A DNA stretch of 45,820 bases, taken from the NCBI GenBank assembly GCA_013285945.1, contig JABDGP010000018.1, forward strand, positions 1 to 45,820, in the 5' to 3' direction. The position numbers and the translations under genes were made by a program. Source of the stretch: Bacteroidota bacterium (GTDB lineage: Bacteria > Bacteroidota > Bacteroidia > Cytophagales > Cyclobacteriaceae). The notes under the pieces were generated by a model. That model saw only the letters and a list, made by a program, of their open reading frames with translations. It made no database searches and was not told the origin of the DNA. This document shows positions 28,989 through 37,291 of this stretch, piece by piece (the stretch's first letter is position 1; each line of letters begins with the position of its first letter).

Positions 28989-30188
28989 TTATAAAACTTC
29001 GGTTGTCGGATTAAATTCATTTTCACTTTTAGCAATAGCCAGTGTAGCTACTCCATTTCCAATAATGTTGGTGATTGCCCTGGCTTCACTCATAAACTTG
29101 TCAATGCCTAATAAAAATGCGAGTCCTTCAACAGGGATTTTGTGAATGGCGGTGAGGGTTGAGGCAAGAACAATGAATCCGCTTCCCGTTACACCGGCAG
29201 CTCCTTTGGAAGTGATCATCAAGATGCCAAGAATACCCAGCAGTTCTCCCAAACTTAAGTGAATACCATACAATTGCGCTATAAACACCACAGCCATTGA
29301 TAAGTAAATGGATGTGCCGTCGAGATTGAAGGAATAACCGGTGGGCACAACTAGCCCGACTACAGATTTGCTGCAGCCCATTTTTTCCAGCTTGTTCATG
29401 AGAGGTGGCAAAGCCGCTTCAGATGAAGAAGTCGCCAGTACAATCAGGATTTCTTCTTTAATATGTTTAAGGTATTTCCAAATGCTGAAATGAAAATACC
29501 GCATAACCAACCCGAGGATTAAAGTAACAAACAGAAACATGGTGAAATAAACGCAGAGCATAAGTTTGCCCAAAGGTATCAGCGATTGAAGACCAAACTT
29601 TCCGACGGCAAATGCAATTCCGCCAAATGCGCCAAGAGGAGCGAGGTACATTACATACCTGAGAAGCTTGTAAATTAGTTTAGAGACTTTCTCGAGCTTG
29701 ACGATAGCTGCTTCTTTGTGCTTGAATAAGTTCAGGGCAATGCCTGTGACAATTGCTATTGCTAAAACCTGTAAGGTAAAATTTGAAAGAAAGAAATTAC
29801 CCCAATTAAATGCATGCCCGCTTTGGCTGGTGTACTTCGAAGCATCTTCAATGTGGAGCCCTTTTATATCGATCTGTCCTGGTTTAAAAACATAAGCCAC
29901 CAAAATACCTATGGCCAAGGCGAATGTAGTGAGCACTTCAAAATAGATCAGCGCTTTGACTCCAACCCGCCCGACTTTCTTAAGGTCAGCAATATTTCCA
30001 ATACCCAGGGTAATGGTCAAAAAAATAATCGGGGCAATGAAAAGCTTTAAGATATCAACGAAGCTCTTCCCGATGATTTCCATTTTCACACCGGTGGCAG
30101 GGAAGAAATGTCCCAACGCAACGCCTGCAAGGATAGCCACCAAAACCTGAAAGGCCAGATTACCGACTATCTTTCTGATGGCATTCAA
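28989..30188 (-). CDS. Dicarboxylate/amino acid:cation symporter (DctA/GltP family)
   Basis: A protein of 399 residues starting at TTG (30188); no ATG or GTG in frame fits better. It has about eight membrane helices plus the two re-entrant loops of the family: the serine-rich hairpin ATSSSEAALPPLMNKLEKMG, which ends at the substrate site, and the NLDGTSIYLSMAVVFIAQ helix (normally NMDGT). It should import dicarboxylates, aspartate or glutamate with sodium or protons; the substrate is not certain. It lies 12 bp downstream of the desaturase gene in the same direction and is probably co-transcribed. Its stop is 13 bp from the stop of the convergent GH57 gene. Confidence 0.92.
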   Translation of the reverse strand: MNAIRKIVGNLAFQVLVAILAGVALGHFFPATGVKMEIIGKSFVDILKLFIAPIIFLTITLGIGNIADLKKVGRVGVKALIYFEVLTTFALAIGILVAYVFKPGQIDIKGLHIEDASKYTSQSGHAFNWGNFFLSNFTLQVLAIAIVTGIALNLFKHKEAAIVKLEKVSKLIYKLLRYVMYLAPLGAFGGIAFAVGKFGLQSLIPLGKLMLCVYFTMFLFVTLILGLVMRYFHFSIWKYLKHIKEEILIVLATSSSEAALPPLMNKLEKMGCSKSVVGLVVPTGYSFNLDGTSIYLSMAVVFIAQLYGIHLSLGELLGILGILMITSKGAAGVTGSGFIVLASTLTAIHKIPVEGLAFLLGIDKFMSEARAITNIIGNGVATLAIAKSENEFNPTTEVL

Positions 30189-30200
30189 TTTTTTTTAAAA

Positions 30201-31178
30201 CTAGAGCTGGCGAAGGGTAATCATTTTTTTATTCTCGGCATCCCAAAGCTTAAGATTCAGGCAACGAATTACTTCCATCGGATGCCAGGAAGTTGTAGGA
30301 ACATTTTTTAATTCAGGCATACTGTTCATCGCTTCTTTCAACCGGTAAAAAGGAATCCTGGAATTCAAATGATGAACATGATGATAGCCGATATTACCGG
30401 TAAACCATTGCATCACCGGGCTCATTACCATATAACTTGTAGAGGTAAGCGCAGCCTGGTCATAAGCCCAATCCTGGTTCTCTCTAAACTGAGCCCCAGG
30501 AAAATTGTGCTGACAGTAAAAAAGATATGCTCCTATTGCAAAGGCGAGGAGGAAAGGGCAAAACCAGGCAAGAAGGAATGTAACAAAACCAAAATAAACC
30601 AGCATCAGGATACCGACCGCGAAATGGAATACTATAGCGATGAGCGAGTCGAAATGCTTTTTAAAACTCTGGACGAATGATTTGATATTAAGCCAGTAAA
30701 TGAAAAGTGTGAAATATCCGAACGCCACAGTCAGCGGATGCCTGTTGATTAGATAAAGCAAACGTTCCCCGCGGGTAAGTTTTAAAAACCTCTCTTTACT
30801 CACCGTAGGATAAGAGCCAACACCACTGAGCGTTAGCTTTGAATTATGGTTGTGATGGTAATCGTGCGACCGCTTCCAGATGGTTTCGGGAGCGAGCATA
30901 AAAATTCCAATACCAATCATAATCCAATGAGCCAGACGGGAATTCTGAAGAATAGCTCGATGCTGGAAATCATGATAGATTACAAACATGCGGACATACA
31001 GCAGCCCGCAAATCATGCTGGACAAAATGCGAACGGGTAAGGGAACAGAATCAAGCAGAGTGCCAGTAAAAAAAAGACCAACCAACAGAAGGGTGGTGGC
31101 TAATTCAATCCAGCTCCTAAAACGGTCTTCGAAGCAGAACTGCTTGCTTGCATTAATCAATTCTTTGCCTGTACGCAT
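30201..31178 (-). CDS. Membrane fatty acid desaturase
   Basis: A protein of 325 residues from the ATG at 31178. The frame extends to a TTG at 31214, but that codon lies inside a -7 promoter box, so it is not used as a start. Three histidine boxes are intact: HDFQH near residue 90, HDYHHNHN near 125 and HHVHH near 275; an additional QHNF stands near 220. Several hydrophobic helices lie between them. The enzyme introduces a double bond into a membrane-lipid acyl chain with a di-iron centre, oxygen and an electron donor; the regiochemistry cannot be told. It sits between an acyltransferase and a symporter gene on the reverse strand. Confidence 0.92.
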   Translation of the reverse strand: MRTGKELINASKQFCFEDRFRSWIELATTLLLVGLFFTGTLLDSVPLPVRILSSMICGLLYVRMFVIYHDFQHRAILQNSRLAHWIMIGIGIFMLAPETIWKRSHDYHHNHNSKLTLSGVGSYPTVSKERFLKLTRGERLLYLINRHPLTVAFGYFTLFIYWLNIKSFVQSFKKHFDSLIAIVFHFAVGILMLVYFGFVTFLLAWFCPFLLAFAIGAYLFYCQHNFPGAQFRENQDWAYDQAALTSTSYMVMSPVMQWFTGNIGYHHVHHLNSRIPFYRLKEAMNSMPELKNVPTTSWHPMEVIRCLNLKLWDAENKKMITLRQL

Positions 31179-31211
31179 GAAAAAAATGGGATAAGGTTTT
31201 ATATCAACCTT

Positions 31212-31219
31212 CAAAGGTA
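31212..31219 (-). promoter_or_regulatory. Bacteroidota -7 promoter element for the desaturase gene
   Basis: On the reverse strand TACCTTTG matches TAnnTTTG exactly, 33 bases ahead of the ATG at 31178. No clear -33 TTTG is found 19-20 bases upstream. It supports the shorter start of the desaturase and a transcription start separate from the acyltransferase gene. Confidence 0.5.
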
Positions 31220-31239
31220 CCTAAAATCGGCCCTATTCC

Positions 31240-32154
31240 CTAGGCGTTATTTTGGCGTTTGTACTTCCAGCGACGATGTGACCACAGCCAGATCACCGGG
31301 TCAAGTATAATCTCTTTTTCGAGCCGCCTTGTAAAGGCTTCTGAAATTTCACCATCGGAGGTGTCGGCTGGATTATCAAAGAGTAGATCGGGGACAAGCT
31401 CGTAATATCCCCGGCGCACACGCTTTACGTTCACATATACCACCGGGTAATTAAATCTCTTCGAAAGTTTTTCGGGGCCGTTAAAAACGGAAGTCTCCTG
31501 GTGAAGGAATGTGGTCCAATAGGAATTCGCATTTGACGCGGCCTGATCGGCGATGAATGCAGTGGCAGTCAGCTGTTTTCTGTTGGCTACCATGTCGCGC
31601 AGGGTTTGATTTACAGGAGTAATCCGTGTGCCAAACTTCGTACGCATGCGCGTCATCATTTCCTCAAAATAGCGATTCGATAACGGACGGTAAATCACGA
31701 CCAATTGAAATTTGGTGTTAAGTGAAAAACTTGGCCCGGCCCATTCCCAGTTACCATAGTGGCCCATTACAATAGAAATACTCCGCTTCTCATCACACAT
31801 TTTAAGCAGCCACGAGGGCGGGTGAAAAACACAGCGATCTTTTGCCTCTTGCTCGGTCATATGCAGAGTCTTCAGGGTTTCTAATGTAAGGTCGCAGAGA
31901 TAGCGGAAATAGCTGTTACATAAAGTACTGATTTCAGCTTCGCTTTTTTCAGGAAATGAATTCCGCAGATTCTCAAGCACAACGCTTCTTCGATACCCAC
32001 TGATGCGAAAGATGTAGTAGAAAATATCCGAAAGTTTGTAGAGCGCCCAAAATGGGAGCGAAGCCACCACGTAAATGAATGGGTAGGTGAGGTAAAATCC
32101 GATCGCTTCCATGGACGCAAAAATAGAAAAAGCAACTAACCGTTTTACATTCAT
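31240..32154 (-). CDS. LpxL/HtrB-type lysophospholipid (lipid A) acyltransferase
   Basis: A protein of 304 residues. The ATG at 32154 gives a hydrophobic N-terminus; a second ATG at 32112 would begin closer to the family start. Characteristic features are the hydrophobic anchor FYLTYPFIYVVASLPFWALY, the NLRNSFPEKSEAEI segment and the HX4E catalytic motif HYGNWEW near residue 135, then YRPLSNRYFEEMM. The family transfers a secondary acyl chain to lipid A or a related lipid at the inner membrane. The desaturase begins 62 bp downstream, so both genes concern membrane acyl chains, and a weak functional link is reasonable. It is divergent from a TPR gene, 42 bp away. Confidence 0.9.
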   Translation of the reverse strand: MNVKRLVAFSIFASMEAIGFYLTYPFIYVVASLPFWALYKLSDIFYYIFRISGYRRSVVLENLRNSFPEKSEAEISTLCNSYFRYLCDLTLETLKTLHMTEQEAKDRCVFHPPSWLLKMCDEKRSISIVMGHYGNWEWAGPSFSLNTKFQLVVIYRPLSNRYFEEMMTRMRTKFGTRITPVNQTLRDMVANRKQLTATAFIADQAASNANSYWTTFLHQETSVFNGPEKLSKRFNYPVVYVNVKRVRRGYYELVPDLLFDNPADTSDGEISEAFTRRLEKEIILDPVIWLWSHRRWKYKRQNNA

Positions 32155-32196
32155 CCTTGCTGCTTTTTTGTAATTTTAAAAGCTAATTGACGTTAG

Positions 32197-32931
32197 ATGG
32201 AACAGAAAATGCAACTGCTAAAAAAAATTTGGCCTTATCTCGCAAGTATGGGCGGAGCATCGGTGATGATACTTGCTTTCTTCATTCCGTCCATTCAGGA
32301 TCAATGGGATCGCTACCAGGCCCGCAAGGTGATTGAGCAATATGAAAATTTGGGCAACGAATTTTTTGAAGAAGAGAAGTATGAAATTGCTGAAGAAGCT
32401 TATGCCAAAGCATTTGAGCTTTCAGAACAGAAGCGTCTTGATATAGAAATGAAAAGATTAAGTGCTAAAGTAAATCGCATTGGCAGTGACCCGGCTTGGG
32501 GCAATAAACCGCCGGAAGGGCTGGCGGATGTTGATTTTCAATTTCTGTTGCATTTTCAAAAAGGAAAAGGCTCTGAGAAGCACCAGGTGGCAACGCTCAA
32601 CTGTTACGGAGCTTTTTTAGCAAGCGTGGGGCGACTGGACGAAGCGGAAGATGTACTCACAAAAGCCATTCAGCTTGATCAAAGCGATGTGCTTGCCTAC
32701 ATTAATCTTGGCAACTTGTACGGTCAGCAAAACAAGAATGACAAGTCAGAGAAATTTTATCAGAAAGCAATTTCTATTGACCCCGAAAACTCACGGGCGC
32801 ATTATAATCTCGGCCTGCTTTTTTTTGAGCAGGGTAAAACGACCGAAGCAAAAAAGGAATTTGGCAAAGCTGCCGAACTGGACCCCGAAGATGACGATGC
32901 TAAAGCTGAATATGAGGCGTTACAGAATTGA
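32197..32931 (+). CDS. Membrane-anchored TPR protein
   Basis: A protein of 244 residues. A single hydrophobic helix near residues 13-30 (WPYLASMGGASVMILAFF) anchors it, probably with the rest outside. An EKYEIAEEAYAKAFEL repeat follows, then three clear tetratricopeptide repeats from residue 125 (LNCYGAFLASVGRLDEAEDV, AYINLGNLYGQQNKNDKSEK, AHYNLGLLFFEQGKTTEAKK). No catalytic motif is visible. It is convergent with the DnaE-like polymerase gene, with one base between the stops, and divergent from the LpxL-type gene. No function can be assigned beyond scaffolding. Confidence 0.85.
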   Translation: MEQKMQLLKKIWPYLASMGGASVMILAFFIPSIQDQWDRYQARKVIEQYENLGNEFFEEEKYEIAEEAYAKAFELSEQKRLDIEMKRLSAKVNRIGSDPAWGNKPPEGLADVDFQFLLHFQKGKGSEKHQVATLNCYGAFLASVGRLDEAEDVLTKAIQLDQSDVLAYINLGNLYGQQNKNDKSEKFYQKAISIDPENSRAHYNLGLLFFEQGKTTEAKKEFGKAAELDPEDDDAKAEYEALQN

Positions 32932-32932
32932 T

Positions 32933-35905
32933 TTAGGCAATAGCTAGTTGCTTCTTATTTACTAAAGCCAGCTTATCCATCCAATTTACTTCAATCATTG
33001 CTACACCAAAGTCTTCTACCACCTTCCCCCTGATTTCATAAAACCCACGGCCCCGAAAAGGAAACTTGGAAGCGATATCTGGAAAATGTACTGTATCAAA
33101 TACATAACCTTGGCAATCGTAGAATGTTCCAAAGTGCATCTGATACCCGCCCTTGGTACGCGCGTCTTTGGTGGTGACCAAATAACCCACAATGGAGATG
33201 TTCTTCTTCACTTTGCTTAATAGATCCAAAGCTGTTGTATTCCCTCTTTCGTTGGTGGCTAATAATTCAAACGGGTCACATAGGGGAAATCCCAGCAATT
33301 CAATTTCATCAAAGGAGTCTTCAATTTCATCGCGCTGAAATGCAGGTAAAGGATATTCTTTCGGCTCGGTGTCAAACAAGTTCGCAGTTGATGGTATACG
33401 CACTTTCACCTGACTGAAATAAAGCATCGCTTCCCATAACAGGCGCTGCTTATTTTTGTTTGCAAACCGGAATGCACCAATACGAATCAGTATCCTTACC
33501 TGCTCCAGTCCGAGTGACACTCTGCTTAAGAAGTTGTTCAGGCTCTTATAACTGCCGTTTTGTTTCCGTTCCAAAACAATCTGATGCCCCACACTTGTAT
33601 TCAGGCTTTTAAGGTGAACAAAGCCAATGTAAACCTGTTTTCCGATGATGCTTGTTGTGTATTCGCTGTTGTTCACACAGGGCGCTTCGATGACAGCGCC
33701 ACTCATGCGTGCTTCATGAAAATAAAATTCAGTTTTATAAAAGCCACCGAAGTTGTTAATCACACCAACCATGAATTCCAGAGGGTAATACGCCTTGAGG
33801 TAAAGGCTTTGATAACTCTCTACAGCATAACTGGCTGAGTGACCTTTAGCAAACGAATAGCCCGAGAAACTTTCAATTTCAAACCACACACGATCGGTGA
33901 CTTCCTGAGAATACCCTAACGCCTTACAATTTTCAAAAAACCGATCATGCACCCGTTCAAATTCCTTTCGTGAACGATATTTTCCCGACATCCCTCTGCG
34001 AAGCACATCTGCTTCCGTGAGTGTGAGACCGGCAAAATGATGAGCTACTTTTATCACGTCTTCCTGATACACCATTACTCCAAAGGTTTCGCGCATCAGT
34101 TCGTCCATTTTAGGGTGAATGGATTCATACGTCTTCCCGTTACGTACTGCATGAAACCGCTCGATATAAGAACGCATCATCCCCGAACTTGCCACACCCG
34201 GACGGATAATTGAACTTGCTGCCACCAACGTGAGGTAATCTTCACACTGCAACTTTCCGAGCAGCATGCGCATGGCCGGAGACTCTACATAAAAACATCC
34301 CATGGCGCGACTACTGTAAAGCAGCTTTTTCACTTTCTCATCTTTCTTAAACTCATCAAACCTGGTGATGTCTACATCGATGCCTTGATTTTGCTTTACC
34401 AATTGAACAGCATCCTTCAAATGACCGAGCCCCCGCTGGCTTAGGATATCTAATTTAAAAATGCCGATGTCTTCTGCGTTGTGCATTTCAAAATGGGAGA
34501 CCGGGTAATCCTTGGGTGGGAGGTTGGTAGCAGTATAGTGATAAATCGGCTTCTCGGTAATTAGCACGCCACCGGCATGAATAGACAGATTAGAAGGCAT
34601 CTCCTGCATCTTTTCGGCATAGCTGAATATCAGTTCCGTAATGTGATCTTTGTTTCTGTTTTTCAACGGGTTATCAACCAGGTTATCAATCTCTTCTTTG
34701 GGCAACCCAAAAACTTTTCCAAGCTCGCGAATTATAGACCTCCCTTGATAAGTTACGTGTGTTCCCAACAGGCAGGTATGCTCTTGACCATATTTTGCAA
34801 ACAAGTAATCGTAAATGGCATCGCGGTCTTTCCAACTGAAGTCGATGTCAAAGTCGGGAGGAGAAGTTCGCTCAGAGTTCAGGAAGCGTTCGAAATATAA
34901 ATCCAGTTCAATCGGATCTACATTAGTAATGCCAAGGCAATAGGCTACCATGCTGTTTGCACCACTGCCGCGGCCCACGTGGTCAAAACCGTTTTCATCG
35001 GCATAGCGAATGAGGTCGTACGCAATCAGATAGTAGGAGCAGAATTTCTTTTGTTTGATAATTCGCAATTCCCGGTCGAATCGCTCGCGGATAACAGGAT
35101 CAACTGCATTATACCGTTTTTGAAAACTCGCCCAGGCTTTGGCAACAAGAAGATTCCAGTCGTCCTCTTCGCTATTGGTTATCGCTTTTTTATTTTTGTC
35201 GGTATGTAACTCAAAACAAATAGAACAATCGGCGAGAATCCGTTGGGCGTTGGCGACCAAGCTGGGAAAATTTTGAAATTTTAGTGCCAGCTCATCTTCG
35301 CTCATCATTGTTTCATCAGGCTGGGCTTGTTGGTGCACGGCAAGTTTACTCAGCAGTGTGTTGTGATCTATAGCACGCAACAGGCGATGGATGTTGTAAC
35401 CGCGTTTCCCTGCAAAAGTTACCGGATGCAGTGCCACAAACCTTTCTTTATATAATCCAAACTCACGGCACGTCACAAATTTGTTAAGTTGACTTGCCCG
35501 CACCCCAATAAACTCTTCTGGCCGCAAGACCTCGGGTAAGATTGCGCCCCACGGATATAGAATATATGTTTCTTCTATTTCCGGCGCCCGGGCAGGAGCT
35601 TTTTGCCCTTGATTATTTAGATGCGACCGGTAGCGGTTGATATTTTCAAAACCGCGATTGTTTCTGGCCAGTGCGATGAACTGTAACGCATGGTCTTCGC
35701 GAAACTCCATGCCCAAGGCTATCTCCAGGTCATAGTCGTTCTTTCGTTCGGCTATGATCCGCAGCATTTCAATGTACGATGCCGTATTGTTTATCTCAGT
35801 GAGGACGAGTTTATGCACGCCATAACGTTTCGCTTCGTCAAAAAGAGCGTCTACAGAAAGCGTTCCGTATTTAAAACTAAACCAGGTGTGGCAGTTCAGA
35901 TACAC
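32933..35905 (-). CDS. dnaE: DNA polymerase III alpha-subunit homologue (DnaE-like, translesion type)
   Basis: About 990 residues. The GTG at 35905 is chosen because YLNCHTWFSFKYGTLS begins there and the dinB stop is 4 bases upstream; the frame also runs to 35950 inside dinB. Catalytic aspartates of family C are present in PDFDIDF (351, 353, 355) with GRGSGANSMVAYC just before. The PHP domain is degraded: the first motif reads NCHT instead of HxH and LTDH reads LTEI, so metal-dependent proofreading is unlikely. An OB fold ends the protein; the tau-binding tail of replicative DnaE is absent. Being paired with dinB, it resembles the DnaE2/ImuC partner of error-prone cassettes, not the replicative enzyme. 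Translation is probably coupled to dinB. Confidence 0.9.
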   Translation of the reverse strand: MYLNCHTWFSFKYGTLSVDALFDEAKRYGVHKLVLTEINNTASYIEMLRIIAERKNDYDLEIALGMEFREDHALQFIALARNNRGFENINRYRSHLNNQGQKAPARAPEIEETYILYPWGAILPEVLRPEEFIGVRASQLNKFVTCREFGLYKERFVALHPVTFAGKRGYNIHRLLRAIDHNTLLSKLAVHQQAQPDETMMSEDELALKFQNFPSLVANAQRILADCSICFELHTDKNKKAITNSEEDDWNLLVAKAWASFQKRYNAVDPVIRERFDRELRIIKQKKFCSYYLIAYDLIRYADENGFDHVGRGSGANSMVAYCLGITNVDPIELDLYFERFLNSERTSPPDFDIDFSWKDRDAIYDYLFAKYGQEHTCLLGTHVTYQGRSIIRELGKVFGLPKEEIDNLVDNPLKNRNKDHITELIFSYAEKMQEMPSNLSIHAGGVLITEKPIYHYTATNLPPKDYPVSHFEMHNAEDIGIFKLDILSQRGLGHLKDAVQLVKQNQGIDVDITRFDEFKKDEKVKKLLYSSRAMGCFYVESPAMRMLLGKLQCEDYLTLVAASSIIRPGVASSGMMRSYIERFHAVRNGKTYESIHPKMDELMRETFGVMVYQEDVIKVAHHFAGLTLTEADVLRRGMSGKYRSRKEFERVHDRFFENCKALGYSQEVTDRVWFEIESFSGYSFAKGHSASYAVESYQSLYLKAYYPLEFMVGVINNFGGFYKTEFYFHEARMSGAVIEAPCVNNSEYTTSIIGKQVYIGFVHLKSLNTSVGHQIVLERKQNGSYKSLNNFLSRVSLGLEQVRILIRIGAFRFANKNKQRLLWEAMLYFSQVKVRIPSTANLFDTEPKEYPLPAFQRDEIEDSFDEIELLGFPLCDPFELLATNERGNTTALDLLSKVKKNISIVGYLVTTKDARTKGGYQMHFGTFYDCQGYVFDTVHFPDIASKFPFRGRGFYEIRGKVVEDFGVAMIEVNWMDKLALVNKKQLAIA

Positions 35906-35909
35906 GACT

Positions 35910-37118
35910 TTAATTAATAAGGCTCTTTGACACCTTGCCTTTAAAAACATTCATCTCCATACGTACTCTGTTGCTCACACCCATGGTGGTCGCCCTGATC
36001 AATTTGTCTACACCATGCTTGTGTTTGATGTAATCCATAGCTTCATAAAGGTTGATGTCTTCTTCAGTGTCATCAAACAGGCTGATTTGCTGGCTGCCAT
36101 GAACCAATCCACTCAGGCGCACTCCCACCAATCGGATCAACATCCGTCGGTTGTAGAGTTTATCAAATAGCCCCTGTATTACTTTTAGAATCACGAGATC
36201 GGAAGATGTGTAGGGTATATGTATTTGCTTGGTTTCGGTATCGAAGTTGGAATAGCGGATTTTTACCGTGATGCACGAAGTAAGTTTTTTCTGTTCACGC
36301 AATTGAAAAGCCACCTTTTCTACCATAGCGATCAAAATGGATTTGAGCCGGCTTACATCTATGGTATCTTCTTCAAAAGTACTTTCTGTGGAAATTGATT
36401 TTTGCTCGCTGTAGGGAACAACCGGAGTATTATCAATGCCATTGGCTTTATTCCAGAGAGTGATGCCATTCTTGCCAAAGGCGCTAATCAAAAACGGGAG
36501 CGGCATTTCGCGAAGGGTAGCCACGGTGCGTACACCCATGTCATGCAAGAAGGATGCAGTTTGCTTTCCTAGCATCGGGATTTTCTCAATGGACAGGGGA
36601 GAGAGGAAATCTTTTTCGGTGCCTGCCGGAATCAGTTTTTCAGCATTGGGTTTGAATTCGCCGGTTGCTATTTTAGATACAGTTTTGTTTACCGACATGG
36701 CGAGCGAGATGGGTAACTCACTCTCTTTTATTATCTTCTTACGCAAGGCAACAGCCCATTTGAAAGCGCCAAAGAATTTATCCATTCCACTGGCATCAAT
36801 ATAAAACTCATCGATCGATGCCTTTTCAAACATCGGAGCCGAATCGGCTATTATCTCAGTAACTAAATGCGAGTGTTTACTATAAGCTTCCATGTCTCCG
36901 GAGATTACCGTTGCATCGGGGCAGAGTTGCAAAGCCAGGTACATTGGCATGGCCGAGTGAACACCAAAATGCCGCGCTTCATAACTGCAGGCAGCAACTA
37001 CACCCCTGCGACTTTGGCCGCCAACAATGAGCGGCCGGCCTTTGAGTTTGGGATGAAGCTTACGCTCAACTGCGACAAAAAACGCATCTAAATCAAGGTG
37101 GATAATCGATTGATCCAT
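35910..37118 (-). CDS. dinB: Y-family DNA polymerase (Pol IV / DinB-like)
   Basis: A protein of 402 residues. Catalytic acids are intact: Asp9 and Asp11 in HLDLDAFF and the ASIDEFYID motif near residues 102-110, which distinguishes it from inactive ImuB proteins. The KGRPLIVGG loop and SYEARHFGVHSAMP are typical of DinB. Helix-hairpin-helix and little-finger domains follow, and a beta-clamp-binding motif QISLFD is at residues 344-349. The enzyme copies damaged DNA with low fidelity. Four bases separate it from the DnaE-like gene, which it precedes. A 16-bp palindrome 22 bp ahead of the ATG may be the operator of the pair. No LexA or RecA-like ImuA gene is adjacent in the window. Confidence 0.93.
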   Translation of the reverse strand: MDQSIIHLDLDAFFVAVERKLHPKLKGRPLIVGGQSRRGVVAACSYEARHFGVHSAMPMYLALQLCPDATVISGDMEAYSKHSHLVTEIIADSAPMFEKASIDEFYIDASGMDKFFGAFKWAVALRKKIIKESELPISLAMSVNKTVSKIATGEFKPNAEKLIPAGTEKDFLSPLSIEKIPMLGKQTASFLHDMGVRTVATLREMPLPFLISAFGKNGITLWNKANGIDNTPVVPYSEQKSISTESTFEEDTIDVSRLKSILIAMVEKVAFQLREQKKLTSCITVKIRYSNFDTETKQIHIPYTSSDLVILKVIQGLFDKLYNRRMLIRLVGVRLSGLVHGSQQISLFDDTEEDINLYEAMDYIKHKHGVDKLIRATTMGVSNRVRMEMNVFKGKVSKSLIN

Positions 37119-37139
37119 GCCTACAAATAACTAAATATT

Positions 37140-37155
37140 TTAGTATATATACTAA
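37140..37155. promoter_or_regulatory. Palindromic candidate operator upstream of dinB-dnaE
   Basis: TTAGTATATATACTAA is a perfect 16-bp palindrome centred between 37147 and 37148. It lies 22-37 bases upstream of the dinB start, in the promoter zone. The position fits a repressor site of a damage-response regulator, but the regulator is unknown. Confidence 0.55.
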
Positions 37156-37214
37156 TTAATTTAGATGTTAATAATACTGATGACCTTAGGATTTACCTTG
37201 AAAATCAATATTGT

Positions 37215-37231
37215 ATAGGAGTTTCTCCTAT
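37215..37231. promoter_or_regulatory. Inverted repeat upstream of the 115-residue gene (7-3-7)
   Basis: ATAGGAG, TTT, CTCCTAT is a perfect 7-bp inverted repeat with a 3-base spacer, ending 60 bases before the ATG at 37292. No T-run follows on either strand long enough for a terminator, so an operator is more likely. Confidence 0.45.
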
Positions 37232-37248
37232 TTCACTACATCGTAAGT

Positions 37249-37262
37249 CCCAAAGGTTTGGG
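37249..37262. promoter_or_regulatory. Inverted repeat overlapping a possible -33 box
   Basis: CCCAAA, GG, TTTGGG is a perfect 6-bp inverted repeat. Its right arm contains TTTG (37257-37260), which stands at about the correct distance for a -33 element of the gene starting at 37292, although the -7 region (TAATCTAT) is a poor match. Confidence 0.35.
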
Positions 37263-37291
37263 TTCTTGGTATAAACCAAATAATCTATACT

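Noticed and set aside
35906..35950. N-terminal extension of the DnaE-like gene into dinB
   Set aside because: Family homology begins at the GTG at 35905, and the extension overlaps the end of dinB.
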